64,000 nt of DNA, from the NCBI GenBank assembly GCA_049999805.1, contig JBNGIO010006224.1, forward strand, positions 33,309-97,308, read 5' to 3'. The DNA comes from Folioceros fuciformis (Eukaryota; Anthocerotophyta; Anthocerotopsida; Anthocerotales). Both the position numbers and the translations under genes were made by a program. A model generated the notes under the pieces. The model was given only the letters and a program-made list of their open reading frames with translations, made no database searches and had not been told where the DNA came from. Positions 43,921-56,111 of this stretch are shown here, in pieces; positions within the stretch are counted from its first letter, which is position 1; the number at the start of each line of letters is the position of its first letter.

Positions 43921-45585
43921 ATGAAGAAATCAGGCACAGTGTGTAAAGCCTGGGGCTGGCTGCCACCGTCGTGGAAGCATTGCTCGCATGCGCAGCCGCC
44001 AATGGCGCAGCAGCCAGACCAGCGCTCTGAGCAGGAGCAGCAAAGTGGGCAGCCCCCTCCCGCATTCAAGCACAAGCTGTGCAGGTGGAAGGATTCTTGG
44101 ACCCGCGACTCGCAGCAGGAGAGCAATGTTAACAGCAGCTTAAGCGAGGTTTCGCAGCAGCAGCGTCAACCGCAAGAGAAGCAGGGTTCCATGAATCGGG
44201 CAAAGCGCATTGCCGTGAGCCCCGACGGAGCTGCGGGCGGCCACGGGCCCGGGCACAATGTGCTGATGATGTCTCGAGAGCTTGTGGAGGAGGCGGAGAC
44301 GGGGCTTCCTGGAGATCATCCCGGTCCCAATCCTGGTCCCGGTGCGATGAGACTGAGGGAACCGGAGATACTGGTAGCGCGAGCGCCGGTGCAGGCGGAG
44401 CCTAGGGGGATGCGGGTGACGGTGGTCCGGCACAAGCGCAACAGGCAGGTGCTGTTTGTGGAGGCGGGCAAGGAGTTTGTGGACGTGGTGCTTGGGCTGC
44501 TTGCGCTGCCGGGGTGGGCGGTGCTGCGCGTTCTCAAGTCCGACAGCCGGCCGTCGCCCAGCCTGCACCTCAGCTCATCCGGCTGCATCCAAAACCTTTA
44601 CGAGAGCGTGCGGGAGATGGATCCCGCCGTCTTCCTCACCGACAAGTCAAACCTGCTCATGGGCGAGGGGGCGCTCTCCTGCTTCCTACCCTCGCTGCTC
44701 TACCTTTCGGCGGGCATGGAGCTGCAGGTGCAGCGGGTGCGCCGTTCCGGTCCCGCTTCCATCCCCGAAACCAGCAGTGATGGCGCTGCTGCTGAGCTGC
44801 AGCTCGCAGTTCATGGGGGCGATGTGGATGCGTCTGCAGGCACGGAGTTCATCTACGGCTGCTATGGCCGCTATGTGGCAAACGGGATACACGGGCCGGG
44901 CCATCAGCCGTGCCCCTGGATCGCATGGGAGCCCGGAACCAAGTGCCCCAGCTGCGGCAACATCATGACCATGCTCTACGGCGAAGTGGAGTCATCCAAG
45001 AAGCGGAAACGGCCTTCCCACAACTCCAAGCGCAGGGTCACGCAGCTTCCCGGTGCCGGTGGGTCCGATCACATTCCTGAAGACGGTGCTGCCGCTCTCG
45101 CTGTCGCTCCCCCTCCCTTGTACGGGGCTGTAAAGGAAAACGTGATCTTCATGCTCACGGATGCGTTGGAGGTGTTCCCCACGTCAGGGAACAGGAGCTT
45201 GGAGCTGCTGTCCAGGAAGAGGTGGCTCATCACTGACCTGGAGAAGGTCTCATTGGAGCTCGGGCATTTCGAGGTACATTTCTCCGTGTCCCTGGCAAAT
45301 GATTAGGTGCTTGCTGTTCTGGGCAAGCCAGCCACTTAATTTTGTTTTGGGTTTGAGATAGCTTCCGTTTAACAGCAAATCAAAATTCTTGTCTGCTTGC
45401 AAGTATAGAAGTCTGCAAGCCTGTGGCAGATGATTGCGATGAGCTTTCCTGTCCTGTTAAATTTGGCAACATGTGGTTTTCATTCGCTGCTGGTTTGTCT
45501 TTGCAATTAGGTGAAGAAACTGATGGAGCTGTCGCTCACGTCGGAGACCGTACTCACTGACATTCTCACACCCCTCATGCGCTGA
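43921..45585 (+). CDS. DUF674 protein, plus-strand copy B
   Basis: Exons 43921-45273 and 45511-45585, phase 0, give 475 aa. The product is strongly similar to copy A from the first residues (MKKSGTVCKAWGWLPPSWK) to the last (KLMELSLTSETVLTDIL, ending LMR). Family landmarks: VLFVEAGKEFVDVVLGLLAL, VLKSDSRPSPSLHLSSSGCI, a segment ending KCPSCGNIMTMLYG, and VIFMLTDALEVFP. The extra 25 residues relative to copy A lie in the variable N-terminal region (about residues 70-150), which is rich in Gln, Glu and Pro-Gly. Frame and splice sites are intact, so both copies are probably functional genes. Confidence 0.9.
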
Positions 45586-46519
45586 AACGTCAGCTGCATC
45601 TCCACCCCGAGAGTGGAATAGGAGAAATGTGAAGGCATTCCATCGACTGCAGCCAGTTCTGCGGCCAGCATGAGGGAAAGGCAGGATCCATGGGATTCAG
45701 ACAGGCTTGCTACTCCAAGTGTGAACGATAGGCTGGAAACTGCATAAGCCCATAGCTAGCTACAATCTGAGATGTAGACAGACGTATGCTGCCTCATGCT
45801 CTTCACGCTGGTAGCTACATGCTGTAGCTCGGTAGCAGACTCGGGACGTGCTAGCTGACCGTGGACCAGGTTCTGGTCTTGACTTTGGATGTCAGCGATG
45901 ACCACCGCAACCCTGCGCGTACGTTATGTATGTATGTATACGTATATCTAGCAGAGATTCCAGCAGTCACGTCAAGTTCTTCAAAGTAGGTGTCAGTCCC
46001 GACTGCCGACTGCCGCTACCACGGCCGTGCTATGCATTTTGCATTTAATATTCTGCCGACAGCGTCAGGCGCAACTCCAGCGCCACCTTCCGATAGCGAC
46101 GACACTGGAATGTTCCAGGCGGGGTTGGGCTCCACCACGAACGAAAAGGTAGCAATTGTTCCTTGGGATTGGCATGCATGCAACTCATGGGGATTTGTGA
46201 ATTTCACATGGGCTCGTGGAGTGTGGAGGCATTGCTTCGGAAAGCTGCAGAGTTTTGCAAAGCATGCCAGACAGTGGAAGCTCTTGAGCTCACACATGGA
46301 CACCGGAATCAAAACCATTCTTGCCATTGAGACAAGCTTTAAGCGCAAATAAATCAATGCCAAGGCCAGGCCAAAGCCAAAGCCAAAGCCAGACCTCATG
46401 ACACTGCTTTTCCAAAGCCAAACAAAATCCAAAAGCAACAAACAGAGACCCGCACCGCTGCTCCACGATGAAATCTACTCTCAAACGCTGGGGGCAGCGG
46501 TGGGCATGGTCCAGGAGCT

Positions 46520-47709
46520 CTAGTTCTCCTCGAAAATGACAGCACCACTGGAGCAGTCATTTATATTCTGAATACCACCAAACATATCGTTCAGCACATT
46601 CCGTGAATTCCCATACGCAGCTTGGCGCATCATCGTAACCTGCATCACATGCGGAAACGTGCACGAAGCTGCATGTTAACTTTGTCACAATCAGCACTCC
46701 TTAACACAGCACACAGCATGCAGCACGCAACACAACACAGCTTTCACCTCCTCCAGCAACAGACAAAGCAGCAGCGAGAAATGGAAGACCTGTTGCATAC
46801 AAAAGCTTGTGGACAGCAGTTGAAACTCACGTTTTCCTCACGAACGTGGTAAGTGTCGAATGTGAGATGCGTGGGATTGCGTATCCCTTTTGCTCGGAGG
46901 ATCCTCTTCAGAATAGCTTCCTTGTTTGATAAGACGAGTGGTGCGCAGAAGTGCAAGTCGTCGGTCACGATGAAACTCAAATTCCCCTGGAAGAATTTAT
47001 GACCGTTGTGATCGATGCGACCCACTGGACCACCCGGCGACACGTGTCTCTCCAAACCTCGCATCATCACAGGCGAAGGAAACTGCACATGGTCTGCGGG
47101 CGATACTTGAAGCATGGGGAGCTTGCAGCTCGGGCAGGCCCAACCAAGTACGCTGGAGTGCCAACCACACCCAGTCGTTCCAGGTTGTGCGTTGAAGTTG
47201 ATGCAGGCGTTCCTCGGCTGCACGCTCTGGATGTGTGCGACTCTCCATTCGGCTTGCTGCGCAGAGAACACAATCCTCCTCATCCTGTCTCCAAGGTGAG
47301 TCAGCGCCCAACTCGGAACCTTTCGCAAACTGGCCCTCAGGTTGTCGCGAACAGTGGTATGCATGATCACGCGCCGTTCAGTTATCACCAACTGCTGACC
47401 TGGGTATCGAGCTGTCATCGGGGCCCCATGAGTAGAGTATTGCACACTGCAACTCATAGGGTAACCCTCCAACAAGAGTTTTTCGAGCATCCACTGCACA
47501 ACCTCTGCACTTGCCTCCATGAACAATATGTTGTGTGTCTCTCCACAACAAACAAGCTTCACAACAGAGTTCGATAGGGCTACCATGTCACGTGTTCCCG
47601 ACCTCGCTCTTCCCATTATATCTACGATGGGAAACTGATTCTCCACAACAAAGCTCCTCTGGTTCACTCCAGGGCCATTCATCTTGCCAAGAAGAAGAAG
47701 GCCGACCAA
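46520..47709 (-). CDS. DUF674 protein, minus-strand copy B
   Basis: Exons 47709-46831 and 46639-46520 (GT-AG intron of 191 nt, phase 0) give 332 aa, or 323 aa if translation begins at MNGPGVNQ (47682), which resembles the MNGPWG/MNGAGG words near the start of minus copy A. DUF674 features: LVCCGETHNILFMEASAEVV, LGWACPSCKLPM, LSFIVTDDLHFCAP, and a final exon MMRQAAYGNSRNVLNDMFGG ending VIFEEN. The middle has diverged more from minus copy A than the plus copies have from each other. Only the last CxxC of the zinc-ribbon-like region is clearly kept. Confidence 0.85.
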
Positions 47710-47819
47710 CGCGGCCTGCTATCACAGAAAGCAACGCAAAAACTGAACTACGCAGCACGGAAGCAAGCAAGTAGAAACAAAAGTGAAAGAAGGTGTCCAC
47801 AGACGCAGCTTAAATAGAT

Positions 47820-48715
47820 GATGAGTGAATGTGTACCCTAACGACAATGTCTTGCGAGGGTTGCACATCCGTGGCTGCTAGAAATCCGTACATGCCAACT
47901 TGACAAGCATTTTGTACATGACGACCCACCAAAACATGCCACGAGCTACCAACCTCTGTAAAAACAGGTGTGAACCCGTCCTTGGAGAAAATGTTTTATT
48001 TTCTATGTTTTTGAAGTCCATATAAATGAAAGTTGTTCATGTTCAAAGAGAGTCCACAAAGGTTTTGTGACTCTAGTGAAACTTCATGTTGTGATACTCT
48101 TAGATGTATCTCAACCTAAAGTAGGCATATAATGAGAAAAGTGAATCCGAAGGGGTGTGAAGACGTGCCATACGGTTGTTCACGTGTAAAATGGGTCGGA
48201 TGTGTGGTCCACACCGGGGGCAAGCTGGTTCTGTCGAAGCCCGATGCTATCCAAACTGTGCTGTCCCAAACTGGAGCCCGGGATGACCGCGTCGGGTTCA
48301 CCGGTTGTGGGAGACATCGGTTGTTTGATGTTTTGTGTAATTTTGACATCCCTGACGCGGACGCGGGCAACGCTCGCGCAGAGGGGGTGCTCAGCAGCTA
48401 CTCGGCCCCTCTGTTGATCCTCTGTACGTCATGTTGAACACAGATATGGAAATGTGGGACTGCTTGTCAAATTTAAGGGCGGGCTGCACTGAACCGCACA
48501 TCAAAAAAATCAAGAGGAAGTGAAACATTTGCACAGCACACAACGGATCCCAGCAAGCAGAAAAGGTTTGCGCATCCCACACGCGGAGCCAGGGGTGGGG
48601 TGGGGAAAGCTTCACACAAGCTGCAGCCGTTACGGGGTGCTATCAGGAGGGAACGGAGGAGGGAACGAGGTTTGGTCACGGATTTTCATGCTCTCAGTCC
48701 TGCGGGTTTCGGGGG
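47820..48715. other. no supported gene
   Basis: Spacer between the duplicated block and the Rix1-like gene, ending at an assembly gap. A plus-strand frame at 48132-48437 is open but has no recognisable content. Confidence 0.45.
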
Positions 48716-48815
48716 NNNNNNNNNNNNNNNNNNNNNNNNNNNNNNNNNNNNNNNNNNNNNNNNNNNNNNNNNNNNNNNNNNNNNNNNNNNNNNNNNNNNN
48801 NNNNNNNNNNNNNNN
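48716..48815. other. assembly gap, 100 N
   Basis: Exactly 100 undetermined bases, a placeholder of unknown true length. The possible 5' UTR or first exon of the Rix1-like gene lies near it. Confidence 1.
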
Positions 48816-49377
48816 GGAGTGGGGGGCCTTGGTCAGCAAGGAGGACGTCCTCACTGCGTGCAAGCAAGTATCGAAGCGTGGTCCATTGGCCTTGCAGATC
48901 AAAGACGCCAAAATCGGAGCGCCTGTCTCACTGTTACAACAAAGCTGCTGGTTCCCCTGCCGAAATCATGTCGACTCTACCGACTGCCAAAGAGGCGGGA
49001 GATGGACAGCAGATTCTGGTCGCGCACGCTCCAGTCGACGGCTAACCACTTCCGCCTAGGGTTTGGAGCTGAGAGGCCAGACATCGTCGAAACGGCCTGC
49101 GATCAGTAAGTAGCGACTGATTGCGCCTGCCGCTACTCCGCGGCAGCCTGGTTCCCCCATACCTTTCAGGCATCCGACAGCAGGGAGGGAGGGCTCAAAA
49201 TTGTCGGCGAGGTTTTTGGGTCCAGGGGGCTTCGGGCTCTAGACGGGACGACCGTAGGAATGGCAGGCAGCCCGGTAGATGCATTGCAAAGCGCCCCAGC
49301 TTGATGAATGGAATTGTCTGTACCTAGGGCTTGGTATTAGGCTGGCGGTGCAGTGGATGCCGGTGCACGCGAGCACG

Positions 49378-52300
49378 ATGAGTTCAGAGGATGGCTTGCT
49401 GAACATGAACGACTCCAGGTTGAAGCCATGGCTGTTGCACTCTATCATGGCCACGCATCTACCCGACGACAAGCAGCCTAGCAGGGCACTTCAGCTCTCG
49501 GTGGCTGTTGCCTCCATCCGGCGGCACCACCTGTTGAGCGAGAATTCGATGCTCGGGGTAGTTCATGTTCAGCAGGGTGCCAAGAGCATGGATGTGCGTA
49601 AGGGGGCTGTGGAAGCTTGGATTGACAGGCTCATGAGTCTTCTCGCCAGTTCAGTGGTACGGTCCTTGTACCAGTGTTAGGCATTCTGTGTCTGTGTTGA
49701 ATTGTCTTCCCTTTTGATGATAGTCTTCTGTTTTGCAAATGTACGCATGCTGTTTGACGCCATCAGCATGTACCTTTGTGCTGGTCTGCTTGAGTTCGTG
49801 GTCTTGGATGAATCAGGCATTCTCGCCCTCAACCTTCACTTTTTGCAGGCAGAAAGCCGCTGGGCAGGGATTTGTTTGTTAGGTGTGACATGTCAAGAGT
49901 GCTCGAGGCAACGGTTTCTAGACTCTTACTGTACATGGTTTCAGAAGTTGCTCCTTGTAGTAAAGGTATCTGTTATGGATGCCCTGCCAAAGTAGCTTGC
50001 GGCGTTTCTTCATCTTATTTCTAGTTTTTTTATGTCTCCACTGGATTCTCCATTGCATGATGATTGTCATTCTATTCTTGCAGTTGGGTGACCACCTGCA
50101 ACATTAGCTTCCTGCTCTCTGTGACAGGGTCTTTGTCTGTTTTCCAGCAGCCTGCTGATCCCATCTTTGTGCGCGCGGCAGCTTGTGCTTCACTGTCTGA
50201 TGTGCTCACAAGGTATTCTTCATCTTTACGCTGAATTTTCATGAGGCTGTCAGCCACATTTCTCATGTCAGGCCATGCATGTCCCTGATTTTTTGTTGTT
50301 GCTTGTCACAGACTCGGGAATCTGATAGATTATGCCGGAGTAAGGCGTGATGCAGGACCGTTAGTTGGAAAGTTGGTTCAACCGGTCATGCAGATTTTGA
50401 GTGACAAGGAATCAAACGGTATATGGGTGAGTGCTCCTAATACAGCACATGCAGTTGCTTATATAGTTTTCACTTCATTCAAGGCGTCCACTTCCCGTGT
50501 AGTTAGTGAAGACTTTTCATTGTGCATAGATCTCCTGTGGCCCTTTTGTTGTCCCCTGTACTCATGGTATGCATGTTACGATATTGGCATCCCGCAGATA
50601 CAAATCATGTGAGTTATTAATTCATAAATTATGCTGATTGTGATTGGACTTTTTTTTTGTAGAATGAAGCTCTTGATCTTCTTTGTGTGATTCTTAAGTA
50701 CTTCCCTTCATGCGTTCGTCAGCACTTCAACCAGGTATGGTTTGAAAGCCCTGGTTTACTGTTGTTGTGAGACCAAGATTGTGGATCATTTCATCCAGCT
50801 ATGCAGCAGTTTAAAAGTATGGAAAGAGCACTTTGGTAGGTCATCAGTTAATTGGCAAGCTGAAAAATTGCAGTATCTCACAGGCAGAGCTTCTCCTGGT
50901 AGCACAGCTTGTAGATGGGGACTGCACAGCATCTTTGTCACAGGTATCTCATCCTCAAAAAGTGCTGAGCACTTTTCTTGGGTCACGTGTCTATGTGCGT
51001 TCTCTGTGCCTTCTTCCAGTATGTTACATCTATACATTCCGTCTTTGTTTTGGATTGTTTTCTTTATGACCTTCTGGTTTGCTGGCAGAAAAATGCACAA
51101 ATCCTGGCTCTTCTCCCAAGGGCACATGGGGATGCCTCGTCCTGGAGCTCACTGATGAGGCGCCTTTTAATAGCTGTCAACAATGAGCTGGATGCAGCCT
51201 TTGCTGGACTGGAAGATCGTATGGCTCTCTTGTACCAGTCTTACTCCCAGTTTTTCTCTCGGCTGAAAGCACCGCATCTAAGAACAGTATCAGCCCAGCG
51301 CCTTAAGCATGTCTAGCTGAACACCGTCTTCTCTGTGTCTGTGGTTCCAACAGCTGCAGATGCCGCAGGCATGTTTTCACCCGTGAACCAAGATGCACCT
51401 TGGCCAACTGTTTGCCAACCACTTGGCTCCAATGGAGCATCAGTGATGCTTAAGAGCTATTGGCAGCAGCTGGTGCCAAGGGTCTCGTCCATTCTACACT
51501 GCTGCTGCTCTCTCTTAGTCAGCTCATATCCAGTGCCGGTGAGTACTTGTCTTTTGTTCTCCACCTTAGCAGGGCAATTAGGACACTCTAGGCTCGGGCA
51601 ACCCAGTTACCTGACAAAGTATTCTTCGCCTGAGCAGGTGACGGTTCCCATAGGACCATTGCTTACTGCAGTAATGCGTATTTTACATGTTGATGGATCT
51701 AGAGTTTCTACAGCATCGCTTGGTATTCCAATTTCTACAACTCAACAAGCATCTCTATGCTCTGAACTTCCTACATTACATCTTAGTGCCCTTGACCTGC
51801 TGTTTGCAACCATCCGGGCCACAAGGAGGTGAAGAGTCTAATTACTTCACGAGTTTCTTATATTTTATGCGTAGATGAGCACCATCATGGAGCTTACTTG
51901 ACCATGTGTTTGGTGGCATACCAATGACTGTTGTTCATTGCGTTTGTTCATTATGAGTATGTCTATATCTGATGTTGATGATGAAAATCTTGCCTCGCCA
52001 GTCAGCTTCTACCTCATGCAGCAGATATGGTGCGGATTTTATCGGATTATTCAAAGAGAAATACTTCTGTGCTGCCCGGTATTAAGATAAAACTTTATGG
52101 AATCTCTCAACACCTGATTTTGATGGGAGCTGGTATGTTTGTCGCTACTTTTTTTTTTGGCTGATTCCACTCAAGCAATGGCTTTACTCTTTTTGTGTGA
52201 ACTGTCAGAGAAAGGCATATGTTTGCTGGACTGAGCAGGAAGTCAGCATTGAAATCTTATGTTGTTATGTATTGACAGGTATGGCATCTGCCCTGGCACC

Positions 52301-54095
52301 TGCAGTGGTTGCTCAGGCCCTTTGTGATCTCAAAGGGTCCAGTCCAGGCTCAGGTGTATTTTCTCCCAAAGGGCTGCGTACTCCTCGTATGAATAACCCT
52401 GCATGGACTCAAGGGAGCTGGGGTGGGGGACCACCAGTGAATCATCGGAAGCGGAAGGAGCCGGGATCTTTTCCTGGTGATCACCAGGTCCATGGTACCG
52501 GTGATACAGTTTTTTCCATTTCTGAAGGGGTTGATCCTGTCTCTGTGCAAGTTGCTGCTCTTCAGGCTATGGAGGCCCTTCTAACTTCTGTAAGTCACTG
52601 GTGCACGGTTGTAGGTTCAAGTATATAGGGTACNNNNNNNNNNNNNNNNNNNNNNNNNNNNNNNNNNNNNNNNNNNNNNNNNNNNNNNNNNNNNNNNNNN
52701 NNNNNNNNNNNNNNNNNNNNNNNNNNNNNNNNNGGTTGACGCTGTCCTTGCAAACGTAGCTGTGAGCGCATCGGTTAGCTCCATGTCTCTTGCTGTTGAT
52801 GAGGAATTGATGGCCATAGAAGGAGTCACGTCAGGACGTTCAGTTGCTTTTCAAGTTGCTGCATACCGTGCACTATTAGCCTCCCTATTGTCACCATGCT
52901 GCCATCGACCTCCTCACTTGGCACAGGGACTGGCGATCTTCCGCAAAGGTAATGGGTGTGCATTTGTCATGTTATTTCTCAGTCAGCATCTGGCTCGGGA
53001 CGAAATCACGATCTTCCACAGGTAGTTTCTAAGCCATGCCTCTGAATTTTTCCCGTTTGTGATGTGCTTGCAGGTCGGCAAGAAGCTGATACAGAGGTGG
53101 CTGAAGTATGTGCCCATGCTCTCCTCTCCCTGGAGCCACTCATTCACCCTCGCTGCCTACCTCCTGCAGGCACACCTGCAGCTGTTGTAGCGGGGATGGC
53201 CACTGGTAGGGCCACTGCTGGTGGGTCTCTGATTTCAATGCAAAGACCTGGCAGAGCGTCCGTAGCTGCAGGGTCTTCTGTTGCCGCTGTTTCTGGTGCT
53301 GCTGCTCTTTTGGGTTTTCCAGTTACTGTTGTGCCCCCTGCTCTGAAGATAGGCCAGCTAGCAATGGATCCCTGGGCTGAAGTTGATACTTGGTTAGGCT
53401 ATGGGGAGGAGTTTGGAGAGGAGGAAAATCTCTTCTATGAAACTGATGTTATGCTTGAGGATGACTTTAATGAAGGTCTTGCTGGTGCAGTTGGGACTCC
53501 TGTCGGTGCCTTCTATGGGACAGATCCACAGAATGCACAACCAAGTGGTGTTTCCAAACTAGTGGGGAGAGCAGATGAAGCGGTGCATTCAAGGGTAGAT
53601 AGTGGCTTGGTAGGCTTGGAGGACAGGCAACTCCTCATACCCTCTACGGGTGAGGAACTCTACAAATGTCAGCAGGAAGCAGAGGCCCGTGAAATGGATG
53701 TGAGCCCTGGTCTGCAGGAACAGATGGAGGGCACGTACGTAGAACAAAAGCCACTAGCTAACGGTATGGTGTCTCCGGCTGTTGCTGGGCTGCCTGATGC
53801 AAACGATGCAGAGAAGGGAGACGTGTTCCATTCCTCAAACGTACAGGTGGATAGTGTTGACAGACATCCTCCGGAGTCGGGTTCCCTGGGCAGCAACACC
53901 AGGGATGAACATGTAGTTGCTGGGATGCCTACCACTGATTCAGAAGTCTTGTGTGAGCAAAACAGGCAAAGTAGCGTAGTCGGCGTTTCGTTGTCGGTGC
54001 TGACCCCAGCATCTACAACTGTGTTTCCAGGGCCTGATTCTGACACGGACGGCCCTTTGCCAGACATAGTCGATGCAGACCCCGACTCAGATTAA
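49378..54095 (+). CDS. Rix1/PELP1-like pre-rRNA processing protein
   Basis: Rix1/PELP1 is a nucleolar scaffold for late 60S ribosome maturation. Exon pieces with matching splice sites: 49378 to about 49654 (MSSEDGLLNMNDSRLKPWLL), 49849-49965 (RWAGICLLGVTCQECSRQRF), 50149-50212, 50312-50426 (LVGKLVQPVMQILSDKESNG), 50663-50734 (LDLLCVILKYFPSCVRQHFN), about 50884-50942, about 51090-51217 (ILALLPRAHGDASSWSSLMR), about 51354-51540, about 51639-51831 (LPTLHLSALDLLFATIRATR), about 52002-52132 (GIKIKLYGISQHLILMGAG), from about 52280, 52734-52948 and 53074-54095. The N-terminal half is helical-repeat RIX1 domain. The tail is acidic and ends GPLPDIVDADPDSD, as in plant members. A gap of unknown length falls between exons near 52.6 kb, so part of the product is missing. 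Confidence 0.85.
52634..52733. other. assembly gap, 100 N, inside the Rix1-like gene
   Basis: Exactly 100 N. The exon to the right begins directly after the gap (VDAVLANVAVSASVSSMSLA), so some coding sequence may be hidden. Confidence 1.
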
Positions 54096-54799
54096 GCTTC
54101 TTATAATAAGTGAGTTGGCAATCTGGGAAATGTTCCGGTTGGAAAGAATTTCATGAATATAACCAGCAATTCATAAACTAGCAATGGATGGAAGGTGACT
54201 GGTAAACAACTATGGAAATCATTACCCTATGGACGCGTAGGTACCCATGGTAGTTAGCTGCTGATAACTGTTGGGTGATTGGTAAGCTGTGGAATCTTGA
54301 TAACACTTTACTAATACGTTTTTCTGGAAGTTGAGGCAGCACAAGAGTTATCTCCTTCTACCATTTCTTTTGCAGTTCATTTGCTTTATATTTGGGTTTA
54401 AGTTCTTGTGTCTTCTACTAAAAAAAATATGGTATTTATTGGATTTTGTTTTCTTTTTTTGTAGTTTGAATTGGGTCTGAAGTCAAACCTCAATTCATTA
54501 TAGTTATTTTAATCTCTATAACAAATATGTGAGATCTTATCAAATGTACTAATGTATCTCAAAGAAAATTTTGGTTTAGAAATTAATTTTTAAAAATATG
54601 GAAAAAAAATGAAATCAACTAAAATCCCTCACAACAAAAGGTTAGAGAATAGAGAGGTTGAATAATGAATTATTTCAGAAATATAATGAATAAAATTTAC
54701 AGTTCAAAATAATTTTGAGTACAACATATAATGTACACCATTTAGTGTACATAGACATGGATGGTAGTCAAGTTGGTGGATGGCATCTTTCTTATGGAT

Positions 54800-55130
54800 A
54801 AAACTAGAGAAGTTAAGCAAGGAAGCACATGCTAAGGAAGATTAGTGACCATGTTGTTGTAGATACATGGTTGTAGGTCAATAAGGTGGTGGATGGCATC
54901 CATATCTTTCATATGGATTTAACTATACAAGTTAGTCAAGGAAGCACATGCTATGGAAGATTACTATANNNNNNNNNNAAGATTACTATACAAGTTAGTC
55001 AAGGAAGCACATGCTATGGAAGATTTGCTACCCTACCATCATGTTGTTATAGGTTACTCGATTCAACTATACAAGTTAGTTAAAGGAGTACATGCTATGG
55101 AAGATTTGCTACCCTACCATCATGATGTTG
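54800..55130. repeat. irregular tandem repeat, 'caaggaagcacatgctatgg' unit
   Basis: At least four copies of 'gttagtcaaggaagcacatg' followed by 'ctatggaagatt', at about 54815, 54930, 54990 and 55075. Larger blocks including 'tgctaccctaccatcatg' are duplicated at 55026 and 55106. A gap of 10 N (54969-54978) sits at the junction of two identical 'aagattactata' words, so the copy number here is unreliable. Confidence 0.85.
54969..54978. other. assembly gap, 10 N
   Basis: Ten undetermined bases flanked on both sides by the same repeat word, typical of a collapsed or mis-joined tandem repeat. Confidence 1.
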
Positions 55131-55497
55131 TAGGTTACTTGTCAAGGCAACATTTCCCATAGTTGTTGTTCTTAGTGGCAATGTTTCCTAGAGTTCTTGT
55201 AGATAGCATGTCGAGGCAATGTTGCAAACCTTGTCATTGTTGTAGAAACGCTAGAGCACTCCCAACTTATAGGATGTGGAGTCAATGTTCCATAGAGTGA
55301 TTCTTAATTTCTAAATAATGCCATCATTTAGGATTCTTTGCAAGTAATGTACGAACATGTCTGTTGTTGTGTGTAGGAGGATGGTAAGGGCATCAACATG
55401 CCTTTGCGCTCTTTGTGGACTACTAACCTCTAGCTTATGAATTCATCTTATACTCTTTCTACAATGCCCACACTCAATAGCATTTATTCTAGCTAAT

Positions 55498-55596
55498 GTA
55501 CTCATCTCACCAGCAAAAGTGATGCAAATGTACTCATCTCACTAGCAAAAGTGACGCAAATGTACTCATCTCACTAGCAAAAGTGATGCAGCTTCT
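55498..55596. repeat. 32-bp tandem repeat, three copies
   Basis: 'ctcatctcac' plus 'agcaaaagtgatgcaaatgta' recurs at 55501, 55533 and 55565 with only single-base differences. Confidence 0.95.
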
Positions 55597-56111
55597 ACAC
55601 TTAATAGCACTACCAAGTTTCACAATAAGCATGTTCCCAGGCCCATAAGAATGGTCTTTTATGTGGATCATTTCAATAGGCCTTTATGGTCAAAGTCTTC
55701 AACCCTAGAAGATCCTAAAGTAGCAAATTATAGCCTATGGATTGTTTTGAAAACATAGTGAATTATGCCCAATAGATTGTTTTGGAAAACTAAAAGCTCT
55801 TTGCAAAGGGGTTGTATATTTCAACCTGGGTGTCATTTTAACCAACTATTAATTTGATCCTCACAACTGCCTAGCTTTGCTCTTTGTTGGCTATCTAGAC
55901 CCAAGCTACTCTAAAGATATAGAGATAAAAAGATTAATATAAAGATAAAAATATAAGTGTGCATCTATATGTGTAATATAAATGTGTGATCTCTATTGGC
56001 TTTAAGCTAATTAAAGTTCTTATCCTCTTGGCAAATTTAAGTAAAAATAGCAATAAACAAATTATTCTACTAATGGCTTGACCTCTAGATAACCAATGGA
56101 CATCATGAATT

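Larger units (their letters stand above)
31200..47800. repeat. ancient tandem segmental duplication (two units of about 10 kb)
   Basis: Unit A (about 31.2-37.9 kb) and unit B (about 40.6-47.8 kb) carry the same gene order and orientation: uncharacterised gene (-), DUF674 (+), DUF674 (-). Non-coding landmarks also match: 'cttgaccgcagttag' (33278 / 43261), 'ggggattggtagcatcttg' (33488 / 43441), and the shared second exon of the plus DUF674 genes (35337 / 45511). The offset is about 9.95-10.2 kb. Sequence between units (38-40.5 kb) is not duplicated. Confidence 0.85.
54100..56100. other. AT-rich, repeat-bearing intergenic DNA
   Basis: No coding signal. Composition becomes distinctly AT-rich after the Rix1-like stop codon. 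It contains the two minisatellites listed separately. Confidence 0.6.
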
